A stretch of 64,000 nucleotides of DNA from an uncultured Opitutia bacterium (GTDB lineage Bacteria; Verrucomicrobiota; Verrucomicrobiia; Opitutales; Opitutaceae). Location of the stretch: positions 186,001-250,000 of the forward strand of contig CAIPAH010000003.1 of assembly GCA_903862955.1 (NCBI GenBank), read 5' to 3'. The notes beneath the pieces were generated by a model that saw only the letters and a program-made list of their open reading frames with translations, did not search any database and had not been told where the DNA came from. Position numbers and translations under genes: made by a program. This document shows, in pieces, positions 9,104 to 17,817 of the stretch. How positions within the stretch are numbered: position 1 is the first letter of the stretch; each line of letters begins with the position of its first letter.

Positions 9104-10167
9104 GCGGGGCGCAGCCACCGGAAAAGCTCGATGGGCAAAGGGTTGATGGGGTCAATGTGCACGTAAGTCATGTGCGCCGCCGGGATGAGCAGGTTGGCGA
9201 GACCGAGGACCAGCAGGACTCGAGGTGCCGCGGCCGGAAATTGTCGGGCAAACCTGAAGCAGCCGAGCAAAACCACGGGCGTAATGATGGCGACCGAACG
9301 GCTCAGGTCCGAGGCCAAGGCGAGACTGGCCGCCAACGTGGCGAGCAGCGTCGCGGCGCCGAGCAGTCGTTGGCCGGATGGCGTAGTCCATGAGGCATAC
9401 GCGACCGTCGCCCAGGCCGCGCGGAGTCCCATCCACCAGCCCAGGGGTGCGAGCGGCACCAGCAGTATTGTCTGCTGGATGCGATCCGTCAGGTAATGTT
9501 GGGTCGCTTCGCTCGCGACGGCGTCATGGCGGCCCAGCCAGAGGCGCAGGCCCGCGTAGGGCAGCAGCCAGAGCGCTTCGCGCGTGGCGGGCCAACTCCA
9601 GCCGATGCCGCGGTCATGGCGGGCGACCAGCCAAGCCAGGGGAAAGCCGATCAGGAAGCGCTCATCGATCCACGGACAAAGCAGGCACGCCAGGGGCAGA
9701 GCCCAGCGGGCTTGGCCGAACGCCACCACGAGCAGGCCGAGCCAAACCCATGCGTCGTTCATCCCGAGCCAGCCGACCGGGACGAGCACCGCGGACGTCG
9801 TGGCGAAGAGCAGCGAGCCGCCGGCGACAAACTGCCAGTCATCCAGCCGACGTCGGAGGAGCACCGCGACGTAGCCCGTGACGGCGATTATACCGAGCCA
9901 TGGCAGCGCGAGCGGAACGTTGCCGGGCAGGTGCAGCGCATGGCACACGACCGGCGGGAGCAGGCGCCACTGCATCGCGGGCTCGATATCCCGGCGCAGC
10001 GGCTCCTCGCATTGCAGCAGGAACGTGTGGGCGCGGTCCCACTGGAATGAGCCCTTCACGTAGTGCCGCATCAACCAGAGTCGCGGCGCGAAGAACGTCA
10101 CGCTTAGGGCGAGGCACGCCGCCGTGATGAGGCAGAGCCGGCGAAAGTTGACCGTGCGGCCGGTCAT
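9100..10167 (-). CDS. Polytopic membrane protein of unknown function in polysaccharide operon
   Basis: 355 residues with about nine to ten hydrophobic segments spread along the whole length, opening with a helix near residues 12-30. I recognise no family motif. A PWIDERF loop is the most polar feature. Position between a GT2 and a GT-A-like gene, with ATGA overlaps on both sides, says it acts with them, perhaps as a membrane glycosyltransferase of the GT-C type or a second polymerase-like protein. No acidic catalytic loop like that of the PMT-like neighbour is evident. Confidence 0.65.
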   Translation of the reverse strand: MTGRTVNFRRLCLITAACLALSVTFFAPRLWLMRHYVKGSFQWDRAHTFLLQCEEPLRRDIEPAMQWRLLPPVVCHALHLPGNVPLALPWLGIIAVTGYVAVLLRRRLDDWQFVAGGSLLFATTSAVLVPVGWLGMNDAWVWLGLLVVAFGQARWALPLACLLCPWIDERFLIGFPLAWLVARHDRGIGWSWPATREALWLLPYAGLRLWLGRHDAVASEATQHYLTDRIQQTILLVPLAPLGWWMGLRAAWATVAYASWTTPSGQRLLGAATLLATLAASLALASDLSRSVAIITPVVLLGCFRFARQFPAAAPRVLLVLGLANLLIPAAHMTYVHIDPINPLPIELFRWLRPA

Positions 10168-11099
10168 GGTGCGACCCGGCCGTCGAAATGGCCGTAAGCT
10201 CCCTGACAGCGAATCCGCGCCGTGGGCGAGCTCCAGGGGCGATGCGTAAACCAGGCCTTGAACTTGCGCAACGCGGCGCCACTGCGGCTGAGCGGAGGCC
10301 AAGGGCTGGCTTCGTGGCGCGCGAGGACCTGATTCCACGACTGCTGAATCCCGCGGTTGAGCCGCGCGAGGTAGGCGGAGTCAAGACGCCCAGCTGGAAT
10401 CAAGTGGGTGAGCACCAACGAGGGAAAATAACCCACCTCCCAGCCGGCCTGCATGGCGCTGAGCACGATGTCGTTGTCGCCCGACGACGACAAATCGGAT
10501 CCCCTCCGGTCGCTCAGGACCGCGACGGAATTCTTCTGGGCATCGAGCCACGCGGTCCACGCCGTGCGGCGGAGGGCCATGCCTGCCCCGATCGGCGCGA
10601 AGACGGGATAAGCGTTGCGAGGACTCTCCGCGGGACGCAGGCCGGTGGAGATCAACTCGGTGGGGCCGAGATCGCGCAAAGCGAGGAGCGGCAAAAATTC
10701 CTGCTGCCAAGCGGCCGGGGCGCGCTCGAATTCCGGTACTGATTTTCCGCCCGCGACGCCGACGCGAGGCGACCGCGCGAAGATGCCGAGCACCTCGGTG
10801 AGATAATCCGGCGCGAGCACATTATCGTCATCCACCAGCACAGCGACGGTGCCGCGGGCCACGAGGAAACCATGGCGGCGGGCCGCGGACAGGCCCAGAC
10901 GGGGTTCGCTCACGATCGAGAGATTGCCTGGGGCATGTTGCGCAAAGAAATCCGTGGCGGGAAATTCAGTGGAGGCGTTGTTGACGAGGATAGTTTCCCA
11001 ACGGTCGGCGGGCAGGGACTGCGAACGCAGTCCGGCGAGGGTGCGCTTCAACCTCTCCGGATTCGGGTTGTGGGTGGGAATGATGACCGAAAGTTCCAT
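10164..11099 (-). CDS. Glycosyltransferase family 2
   Basis: 311-residue GT-A transferase. SVIIPTHNPNP (residues 4-14), ILVNNAST (37-44) and VLVDDDN (87-93, with the metal-binding acidic cluster at 90-92) are classical GT2 elements. It begins five bases after the FkbM methyltransferase stop and overlaps the next membrane-protein gene by four bases. Soluble, probably membrane-associated through its acceptor. Donor and linkage cannot be inferred. Confidence 0.87.
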   Translation of the reverse strand: MELSVIIPTHNPNPERLKRTLAGLRSQSLPADRWETILVNNASTEFPATDFFAQHAPGNLSIVSEPRLGLSAARRHGFLVARGTVAVLVDDDNVLAPDYLTEVLGIFARSPRVGVAGGKSVPEFERAPAAWQQEFLPLLALRDLGPTELISTGLRPAESPRNAYPVFAPIGAGMALRRTAWTAWLDAQKNSVAVLSDRRGSDLSSSGDNDIVLSAMQAGWEVGYFPSLVLTHLIPAGRLDSAYLARLNRGIQQSWNQVLARHEASPWPPLSRSGAALRKFKAWFTHRPWSSPTARIRCQGAYGHFDGRVAP

Positions 11100-11104
11100 C
11101 GCGA

Positions 11105-11920
11105 TCAGGCCGGGCGGGTGGCGAGATAGTTGTCGAGGGGATGGGCGCTGTGCTCGCGGCGTGCGAGCGGCGCAAACCGAAAGCCGGCGGCGCGCAGCGG
11201 CCCCGCGATGGGGTCGGTGTCCGGCGCCTGGGCGAGGCCGCTTACCGCCTCGAAGACGAGCGCGCGCAGTTCCGGCCGGCGCAGTAACGCGCCGAGTCCG
11301 GCGAGCACGCCCGGCTCGCCGCCCTCGACGTCGAGCTTGATGACGGTCGGCACGGGCACGCGGCTCGTCCGCACCAGCTCATCGCCGCGCGCGCACTCGA
11401 CGGTAATCTGCCGGTCGTAGTGGCCGCCGGACCAAGCGTGCAAGGTCGACATGCCGGCATTGCCCTGGTCGTTGACGTGAAACGTGCGGGGTCCGGCCGA
11501 TTCGGCGAGGGCGACGGGCTGGACTGCGACGTCCACGCCATTGAGCCGGGCATTGGCTTGGATCTCGGCGATCATGCTCGGGTTGGGCTCGAAGGCGAAA
11601 ACCTGGGTCTCCGGTGCGAGCAGCTTGGCCGTGACCGCATGAAGGCCGAAGTTGCCGCCGATGTCCCAGAACACCGAGCCAGCGCCGAGAAAAGGGCGGA
11701 GCGCCTCGAACACCTCGGATTCGTAATAACCCTCGCGCAGCACGATGCCGTCGATGTAAGCGACCGGGTCGAGCGAGAAGACGCTGCCATACGGCGTGCG
11801 CACTAGCAGCCGCGATGAGGAGCGAAGCCGCCGCAGGGTATGGAAGCCGCGCCAGCCCCGCCGCCACCACCAGGTGAGGAAACGATCGGACAGCGCGGGG
11901 GACGGGAGAGTTGAAATCAC
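11105..11920 (-). CDS. FkbM-family SAM-dependent methyltransferase
   Basis: 271-residue methyltransferase. The SAM motif is DIGGNFGLH, followed by FAFEPNPSM, the second hallmark of FkbM proteins, and a V-I-K-L-D-V-E-G-G-E segment near the middle. FkbM members in polysaccharide loci make sugar methyl ethers. It overlaps the hexapeptide acyltransferase gene by four bases (11917-11920) and is followed after five bases by a GT2 gene. With the other methyltransferase at 4749-5453 it suggests at least two methyl decorations on the glycan. Confidence 0.85.
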   Translation of the reverse strand: MISTLPSPALSDRFLTWWWRRGWRGFHTLRRLRSSSRLLVRTPYGSVFSLDPVAYIDGIVLREGYYESEVFEALRPFLGAGSVFWDIGGNFGLHAVTAKLLAPETQVFAFEPNPSMIAEIQANARLNGVDVAVQPVALAESAGPRTFHVNDQGNAGMSTLHAWSGGHYDRQITVECARGDELVRTSRVPVPTVIKLDVEGGEPGVLAGLGALLRRPELRALVFEAVSGLAQAPDTDPIAGPLRAAGFRFAPLARREHSAHPLDNYLATRPA

Positions 11921-12474
11921 TGCCGTTGGCGGAAGATGCGGGCGGGAACGCCCACGGCGACTGACCCGGGCGGAAGGTCCTTGGTCACGACGGAACCGGC
12001 GCCGACCACGCAGCCGTCGCCGATGGTCACGCCGCCCAGCACGGTCACGCGTGCGCCCAGCCAGACATCAGCCCCGAGCCGGGTGGGGAGCAGCACGTCC
12101 GGCTGGGAATTGATCGGGGTGCCGAGTGGGGCGACCGTGTGGTTGGAAGAGAGAATGCAGCAATGCATCGCGATCAACGCGTTGTCGCCAATGACGACGC
12201 CGCCGTGTCCGTAGACCACGGTGTAGGGCCCGAGGTAGACCTGCGAGCCGAGCGTGATGGAGCCGCCGTGGGCATTGAGGATGACGCCGCGACCGCACCT
12301 CAGGCGCGCGCCGGCGCTGATCTGTCCGCGGTGGTTGTGCGCCACGCCGCGGTGGACTCCCACGCACGGGTCGATGGTTGCATCCGGGCCGAATTGAACG
12401 CCCCGCAGCCGCAGCCAGGCCACGATCAAGCGATTGCGGGCGTGGCGAAGAAATTGGCCGAGAAACGTGAGCAT
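11917..12474 (-). CDS. Left-handed beta-helix (hexapeptide) O-acetyltransferase
   Basis: 185-residue protein dominated by hexapeptide repeats. The C-terminal coils (GADVWLGARVTVLGG then TIGDGCVVGAGSVVTKDLPP) match WcaF/CysE-like acetyltransferases, and an SSNH segment supplies the expected catalytic His. A short N-terminal helix precedes the helix. It likely O-acetylates a sugar of the polymer using acetyl-CoA. It starts six bases after the GT2 stop and shares four bases with the FkbM gene. Confidence 0.85.
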   Translation of the reverse strand: MLTFLGQFLRHARNRLIVAWLRLRGVQFGPDATIDPCVGVHRGVAHNHRGQISAGARLRCGRGVILNAHGGSITLGSQVYLGPYTVVYGHGGVVIGDNALIAMHCCILSSNHTVAPLGTPINSQPDVLLPTRLGADVWLGARVTVLGGVTIGDGCVVGAGSVVTKDLPPGSVAVGVPARIFRQRQ

Positions 12475-12480
12475 CGGGAA

Positions 12481-13386
12481 TCAGGAATGCCGGACTAACG
12501 ACTGTAGGCGGAGGGCGGTCATGGCGCCAAGCGTGCGTTTGCAGAGGCGCAACAGGGGATTGCCCGTCGTCGGGGGATCGCCGCCCAAAGATTGGCAAAG
12601 CGCCACCGCGTCCCGTGCGCCGGCTTTCTCGCCCAGCCACAGCAGCGCCAGGGCGGCGGTTTCGGACTCGGAGCGGAGGGCAGGATGGCAGTCCGCGGGC
12701 AGGGTTTTGGCGTAATTTTGAAGCGCGTGCAGGCGACTGAGCCAGTTGAGCCGGAGACCGGCGCTCAGGCTGTCGCCCCGCCGCAGGGCGATGACCAGAG
12801 GCTCCTCGACCACGGCAAAACGCGCCCCGTGCACCGCGAGGCGGACGTGCAGGTCGGCATCCTCCCAGACGCTGAGGCGTTCATCGAAGCCCTGGACCTG
12901 GGCCAACACGCTTCGGCGATAGTAGCCGTTGATGCCGCCAACCGGGTGGCTCAGCAGGTAGGGCGTGGGGGACGCGCGGAGTTCCGTTTCGGAGTAACGC
13001 CACTCCTGCTCGCGCTCGCGGGTGTCCTCGCGAAGCCAGAGCGCGTTGCAGAGCACGACGTCCGTCTCGGGGTTGGTGCGCGCCGCAACCTTGGCGTGAT
13101 AAGCCGGGTCGAGCAGGTCGTCGGCGTCGTGGAAATGCACCCACTCGCCCCGAGCCTCGTGCCAGAGCTGGTTGCGGGCGTGGGCCGGGCCGCCGTTGCG
13201 TTCGCCGCGCAGCACGCGGGCGCCGAGTGACCGGGCGACCTCCGCAGTGTGGTCGGTGCTGGCGTCGTCGTAGCAGATGATCTCGTCAAAGGGCCGCGTC
13301 TGCGCGCGAACGGTCTCCCACAAACGCGGCAGGTGTTCGGCGGCGTTGTGGCAGGGGACGAGCAGGCTGGAAGCGATCGCGGTCAT
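12481..13386 (-). CDS. Glycosyltransferase family 2
   Basis: 301-residue GT-A transferase. SLLVPCHNAAEHLP (residues 7-20), ICYDDASTDHT (37-47) and FHDADD (85-90) are the GT2 donor-binding and metal-binding elements. The start overlaps the GT61 stop (ATGA at 13383-13386); the 29-residue upstream extension is Arg/Pro-rich and rejected. A soluble transferase of the locus; sugar unknown. Confidence 0.87.
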   Translation of the reverse strand: MTAIASSLLVPCHNAAEHLPRLWETVRAQTRPFDEIICYDDASTDHTAEVARSLGARVLRGERNGGPAHARNQLWHEARGEWVHFHDADDLLDPAYHAKVAARTNPETDVVLCNALWLREDTREREQEWRYSETELRASPTPYLLSHPVGGINGYYRRSVLAQVQGFDERLSVWEDADLHVRLAVHGARFAVVEEPLVIALRRGDSLSAGLRLNWLSRLHALQNYAKTLPADCHPALRSESETAALALLWLGEKAGARDAVALCQSLGGDPPTTGNPLLRLCKRTLGAMTALRLQSLVRHS

Positions 13387-14486
13387 GCAGCGAAGGCGCG
13401 GATGGCGCCGGCGAGGGCAGGGAGATTTTCCGGCGGGCGGGCAAAGTCCACGGTGGTCCACGCATGACGGCAACCAGCCGCTGACGCGAGCCGGCCGAAC
13501 AATGGCCGATTGCAGTGGGCGGGTTGGAGTTCAACGATGGACGCGCCCGCGGGGCAAAAGACGAGGTTGGCCAGCCCGGCTCCATGCGGACCGGCCACGA
13601 CGGCGGCGCTGCCCAGAAGGGCGATTTGCCCGGCGGGTGGACGAGCGGCGAGCTCGACGTGCTCGAATTCCGGCAAGCGCGAGAGGAGTTCGCCTTCCCA
13701 AGCCACATGCCGGACACCGGCGTCGTTCCGGCTGATCCAGAGCTTGCGGGTGCCGCGTACGGGGGGCACGGCGGAGACGGTTTCCCGCACGGTGGAGACG
13801 AGCCATGGGGTCGGCTGTGAGTCCTGGCTGAGCGGTCCCGTGAAGAGAAGCTGGTCGCAGCGGAAGTGACTGTGACCTTCCAGCCAGATGATTTTTTCCC
13901 GCGGGACGCCGGCGAGCGAGAGCCAGTTCTCCTGGAATCGGCCTGCTTGGCCCGGGGCGAGCACGTGGTCCACGCGGTCCAACCACGGGCGGGCCAACGC
14001 AAGCCGTGGCAACGATTCGAGCAGAAAGTGATAGAAACCTTCCGCGCCGAGGGACGCCAAGCTTAGGGTCACACCGGGCAAAGGACAGGCAGCCGGGAAA
14101 CGCGGCGCGGCGAGCAAGGGATGTTCCGAAGGTGGCCGAAGCCAGGACCGCACGGTTTCCTCGACCGCGATTCTCCGCTTCGGGTCATACACGACGCCAT
14201 CACCTCCCGCGACACAGGCATCCGGGAGAGTGAAGAGTCGGCGGTCCGCCGACGTTCCGACGAACAAAGCATCGGACTCTGCCGGCCCGCCGAGCAAGGA
14301 TTGCAGCCGGGGATATGCGCATTGATCTCCGGGCACGGTGGCCAGAACACCCGTAAAGTTATCCAGGGCCTGCCCGCCGTCGTAAGCGCCCGAAGCGCGC
14401 GCGGGATAAAGCGCATCGAAGGGCTGGACCGCCACCGGTCCGGTGCCCATCAGCCGATTGGCGACGTTTTTCAGCCGAAAGATCAT
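13383..14486 (-). CDS. GT61-family (DUF563) glycosyltransferase
   Basis: 367-residue protein. The middle has a GAEGFYHFLLESLPRL segment and the C-terminal half an AVVAGPHGAGLANLVFCPAG segment, the H-G-x-G-L-x-N-x-x-F signature of the DUF563/GT61 family. In bacteria this family is common in capsule and O-antigen clusters. Starts at the ATG overlapping the acyltransferase stop (14483-14486). Soluble; specificity unknown. Confidence 0.82.
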   Translation of the reverse strand: MIFRLKNVANRLMGTGPVAVQPFDALYPARASGAYDGGQALDNFTGVLATVPGDQCAYPRLQSLLGGPAESDALFVGTSADRRLFTLPDACVAGGDGVVYDPKRRIAVEETVRSWLRPPSEHPLLAAPRFPAACPLPGVTLSLASLGAEGFYHFLLESLPRLALARPWLDRVDHVLAPGQAGRFQENWLSLAGVPREKIIWLEGHSHFRCDQLLFTGPLSQDSQPTPWLVSTVRETVSAVPPVRGTRKLWISRNDAGVRHVAWEGELLSRLPEFEHVELAARPPAGQIALLGSAAVVAGPHGAGLANLVFCPAGASIVELQPAHCNRPLFGRLASAAGCRHAWTTVDFARPPENLPALAGAIRAFAA

Positions 14487-15709
14487 GGCGACCGCCGCAC
14501 TCGGCTCACGATGAGCGGCTGCAATTTGGCCTCTGCCAGCCAGGCGCAAATGAACGCCACGATGATGGTCACAACCAGACGGAGCACGTAACTTTGGACC
14601 GTGCCGGAAGGGAGCCACTGCAGGTCGTGAATGCAGTATTGGAGCGGCGCGGCCAGCGCATACAGGGCGTAGGAGATCGCCCCGACCGGTGCGAGCAGGC
14701 GCCAGGCCGAACGGTCCGGTCGCCACGGCCAGAGGAGCACAGCGAGGAGCCAACCGGCCGCGTAAAGCTGCGAGTCGGGCAGGGGCCAGCCGTGTTGCGA
14801 ACACATCTGCCATCCGATGCGCAAAGCCGGGATCCCGATGGCGAGCGACGGGCAGAAACGGGGAAACGGAACCGAGCGTCCCGCGACGGATGCGACCAAC
14901 AGGATGGCGACCGGCAGCAAATCGAGATCCCAGAGATTTACCTGGGGAGCCCACACAAAATTCAACCCCAAGCGCTGGGCGAAAGTGACGGCGACATGCA
15001 GCTTGCAGGTGACCACAAACAGCAGCAGCGCGCTCGGCCAGGGGGCGGGCCGTCGCGTGGCGTCGTCGGGTTTCTCGCGCCACGCCAGCCACAGGCCCGC
15101 GAGCCAGAAGAGCGCGCCGGCCGCGAGATTGGACAGCACGGCGACGCCCGGCAGGCCGAGCCGCAACCCGGCGGCAACGAGCAACCCGCTCACGAGAACG
15201 GCACTGCGCGGCCGAAGACTCCAGACGATCGGGAAAAGGAGGTAGTAGATCATCTCGTAGTGGAGGCTCCAGAGATTGGGATTGGTCTCGAGGAGCGGCA
15301 CCTGCAGTCCCAGCAGCGGTTGGCTGTTCTGGAGGAACAGGAGATTGCCCCACAGCGCCTTGGCTGGCGTTCCCGGGAGGGCGAGCCAAGCGAGACCGAC
15401 TGCAAGGGCATTGATGGGGAAGAGGCGCCAGAAGCGACGCCACCAGAAGGCGCGCACCAAGGGCGCCGTTGCAGGATGCAAATTGGTCAGCCCAATGACA
15501 TAGCCGGAAAGCACGAAAAAGAGCAGCACGGCGCCCGCCGCGAACTCGAAACGCCACCATTGGGGACTGGGGGCATACACGGGGTCGACTTTGGGGAAGG
15601 GCGCCGTGAGGTGCGCGTAGAAGACGACCAGGGCCGCGAATCCCCGCAATCCTTCCAAGGCAACGTCGCGGCCGGCGTGCGGGTCGGGAAACTTCGGTTC
15701 AAGGCGCAA
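14483..15709 (-). CDS. Membrane O-acyltransferase, acyltransferase-3 (OafA-like)
   Basis: 408-residue integral membrane protein with about ten hydrophobic segments. The N-terminal LEGLRGFAALVVFYAH (residues 18-33) carries the R-G-x-A and His residues of the acyltransferase-3 family, which O-acetylates glycans such as O-antigen. The start codon chosen is TTG at 15709, twelve bases after the Wzt stop. Together with the hexapeptide enzyme it suggests acylation on both sides of the inner membrane. Confidence 0.85.
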   Translation of the reverse strand: MRLEPKFPDPHAGRDVALEGLRGFAALVVFYAHLTAPFPKVDPVYAPSPQWWRFEFAAGAVLLFFVLSGYVIGLTNLHPATAPLVRAFWWRRFWRLFPINALAVGLAWLALPGTPAKALWGNLLFLQNSQPLLGLQVPLLETNPNLWSLHYEMIYYLLFPIVWSLRPRSAVLVSGLLVAAGLRLGLPGVAVLSNLAAGALFWLAGLWLAWREKPDDATRRPAPWPSALLLFVVTCKLHVAVTFAQRLGLNFVWAPQVNLWDLDLLPVAILLVASVAGRSVPFPRFCPSLAIGIPALRIGWQMCSQHGWPLPDSQLYAAGWLLAVLLWPWRPDRSAWRLLAPVGAISYALYALAAPLQYCIHDLQWLPSGTVQSYVLRLVVTIIVAFICAWLAEAKLQPLIVSRVRRSP

Positions 15710-15721
15710 GACAGGTGGGAG

Positions 15722-16966
15722 TCATCCGCGCCACTGGTGAAGCAGGAACATCAGGCCCTCGGATTCATGGGGCACGATACCGGTGCCATAGAAGTCGCCG
15801 TCCACCGAGTCCACGAACAGCGCCTCCTCCCACTCGAGGATGTTTTGCATCCGGTAGCTGGCGTGCACGTCGACGCTTACCGGCCCCCCGCGGAAGGGCC
15901 AGCGCGGCACCTCGCACGCGATTTCGCCCTCTGCGCCCAGCTTGAAGGTGGATCCACGGCCCGCCTCGCTCCACAGGTTCAGGATCCGTTGGCCGCGGAC
16001 ATGAAAGATTACGCTGACACTAATGCCGTCGGCAAACGCGGCGGGTTTGGCGCAGCGATAGCGCAGCCGGAACGTCACAGACTCGCCGGCTCTCACGACC
16101 TTGCTGGTGGCGCCCGCCACGACGGCAGAGAATTCCGTGACGGTGAAATCGGGATTGTCGTTCCGGACGATGCCGCGCGACCCCGGCGCGGCTCCTGCCG
16201 CAAGGTCGGCGAGGAACTGCTGTTCCGCCTCGGACACCGTGCCCGCGATCTTCACTCGTCCGCCTTCCAAGTAGAGGGCGCGGGTGCAGAGCCGCTGCAC
16301 CGCGGCGAGGTTATGGCTGACGAACAGGATCGTGCGACCCTTCTTCGTGGCCACGGATTCCATTTTTCCCAGGCACTTCTTCTGGAAGGCGGCGTCGCCG
16401 ACGGCGAGGACTTCGTCGATGATCAGGATTTCGGGTTCGAGGTGGGCGGCGACGGCGAAGGCGAGGCGGACATACATGCCGCTCGAATAATGCTTCACGG
16501 GCGTGTCGAGGAAGCGCTCGACCTCGGCGAAGGCCACGATCTCGTCGAACTTGGAGCGGATCTCCGCGCGGCTCATGCCGAGGATCGCGCCGTTGAGGTG
16601 GATGTTTTCCCGGCCGGACAGTTCGGGGTGAAACCCGGTTCCGACCTCGAGCAGGCTCGCCACGCGTCCGCGAATCCCGACGCGGCCCGTCGTGGGTTCG
16701 GTGATGCGCGAGAGGATCTTCAACAAGGTGGACTTGCCGGCGCCGTTGCGGCCGATGATGCCCACAACCTCCCCGCGGTTGACGGAGAAATTCACATCCC
16801 GCAGCGCCCAGAATTCCTCCCGGGTGGGATCCGGGCCACCGCGCCAGTGCCGGAGCAGCCCGCGGGCGCCGTGCACAAGCGTGTCCCGCAGCGTGTCGTG
16901 GCGCTGCTCGTGCGTGAGCACGTAGCGCTTGCCGAGATTGGCGACGGTGATGATGGGTTCGGGCAT
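15722..16966 (-). CDS. wzt: Wzt: ABC transporter ATPase with C-terminal glycan-binding domain
   Basis: 414 residues. ATPase domain 1-255: Walker A GRNGAGKST (72-80), signature YSSGM (160-164), Walker B LIIDE (181-185), switch His in VSHN (216-219). Residues about 270-414 form an extra beta-rich domain as in Wzt of O9a-type systems, where it recognises the modified end of the chain before export. The ATG follows the Wzm stop by two bases (TGATCATG). Pairs with Wzm to flip undecaprenyl-diphosphate-linked polysaccharide across the inner membrane. The C-terminal domain sets cargo specificity and probably reads a terminal cap added by this operon. Confidence 0.92.
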   Translation of the reverse strand: MPEPIITVANLGKRYVLTHEQRHDTLRDTLVHGARGLLRHWRGGPDPTREEFWALRDVNFSVNRGEVVGIIGRNGAGKSTLLKILSRITEPTTGRVGIRGRVASLLEVGTGFHPELSGRENIHLNGAILGMSRAEIRSKFDEIVAFAEVERFLDTPVKHYSSGMYVRLAFAVAAHLEPEILIIDEVLAVGDAAFQKKCLGKMESVATKKGRTILFVSHNLAAVQRLCTRALYLEGGRVKIAGTVSEAEQQFLADLAAGAAPGSRGIVRNDNPDFTVTEFSAVVAGATSKVVRAGESVTFRLRYRCAKPAAFADGISVSVIFHVRGQRILNLWSEAGRGSTFKLGAEGEIACEVPRWPFRGGPVSVDVHASYRMQNILEWEEALFVDSVDGDFYGTGIVPHESEGLMFLLHQWRG

Positions 16967-16968
16967 GA

Positions 16969-17817
16969 TCAGATCATGTCGGCAAAGCCACGCTCGGTGC
17001 GGCGGAAATACCAGAGGCCGGTCACGAGCAGGAGAACGGTCACGGCGACGCCAAGGAACAGGCTGGGCAGGTAAAGCTCCTGGTGGCCCCGCAGGAGACA
17101 CCAGCGGAAGCCGTCGATCACGGCGACCATGGGATTGAGCGAGAACAGCAGCCGCCAGTTCGGCACCGTGCTGGTGCTGAAGCCGACGGGAGAGAGAAAC
17201 ACGCCGACTTGGAGCAGGAAGGGAACGATGAAGCGGAAATCCCGGAAGCGCACCGTGAGCGCAGTCAACCACAGGCCGGCGCCGAGGGCGGCGAGCAGGC
17301 CGAGCAGAGTGAACAGCGGCAGCAGCACGGCACGCCAGTCGGGCCAGAAATTGAACCAAGCGCCCAGGCCGAGGTAGAGCAGCGCCACGATCAGGAAGTC
17401 GATCAGCGCCACCGCGAGCGCCGAGAGCGGCACCACGAGACGGGGAAAATACACCTTGGAAATCAGGTGCGTGTTGCTGACGAGGCTGCCGCTGGCGTTC
17501 GAAAGCGCGTTGGCAAACAGCTGCCACGGCAGCAGGCCGGCCATCACCAGCAGCGGGTAGGGCACGTTGCCCGACGGCATGTGCGCGAGTCGGCCGAACA
17601 CGTAGGTGAAGACGACCAGCGTGATCGCCGGCTGCAGCAGCGCCCACGCCGCGCCGAGCACGGTTTGCTTGTAACGGACCTGGATGTCGCGCCACGCCAA
17701 AAAACCCAGCAGTTCCCGGTAACGCCAGAGATCCTGCCAGTAATGGGCGTCGGCGCGGCCGGCCTCCAGCACCAGCTCAGGGGTCGACGGGGCGGTGGTT
17801 TCAGCGGGCGAAGTCAC
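16969..17817 (-). CDS. wzm: Wzm: ABC-2 type polysaccharide exporter permease
   Basis: 282-residue inner-membrane permease with six predicted helices. An amphipathic N-terminal region (RYRELLGFLAWRDIQVRYKQ-like, about residues 34-54) and the SKVYFPR element after the second helix are typical of ABC-2 O-antigen and teichoic-acid permeases. GTG start at 17817 overlaps the stop of the AsnB-GT4 gene (GTGA); the in-frame extension upstream lies inside that gene. Partner ATPase follows two bases downstream. Confidence 0.92.
   Translation of the reverse strand: MTSPAETTAPSTPELVLEAGRADAHYWQDLWRYRELLGFLAWRDIQVRYKQTVLGAAWALLQPAITLVVFTYVFGRLAHMPSGNVPYPLLVMAGLLPWQLFANALSNASGSLVSNTHLISKVYFPRLVVPLSALAVALIDFLIVALLYLGLGAWFNFWPDWRAVLLPLFTLLGLLAALGAGLWLTALTVRFRDFRFIVPFLLQVGVFLSPVGFSTSTVPNWRLLFSLNPMVAVIDGFRWCLLRGHQELYLPSLFLGVAVTVLLLVTGLWYFRRTERGFADMI

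Noticed and set aside
14594-17074. Long open frame on the plus strand opposite the acyltransferase, Wzt and Wzm genes
   Set aside because: Gene-length but Gly/Arg/Glu-rich and without any domain; it is the shadow of well-supported minus-strand genes, as expected in high-GC DNA.
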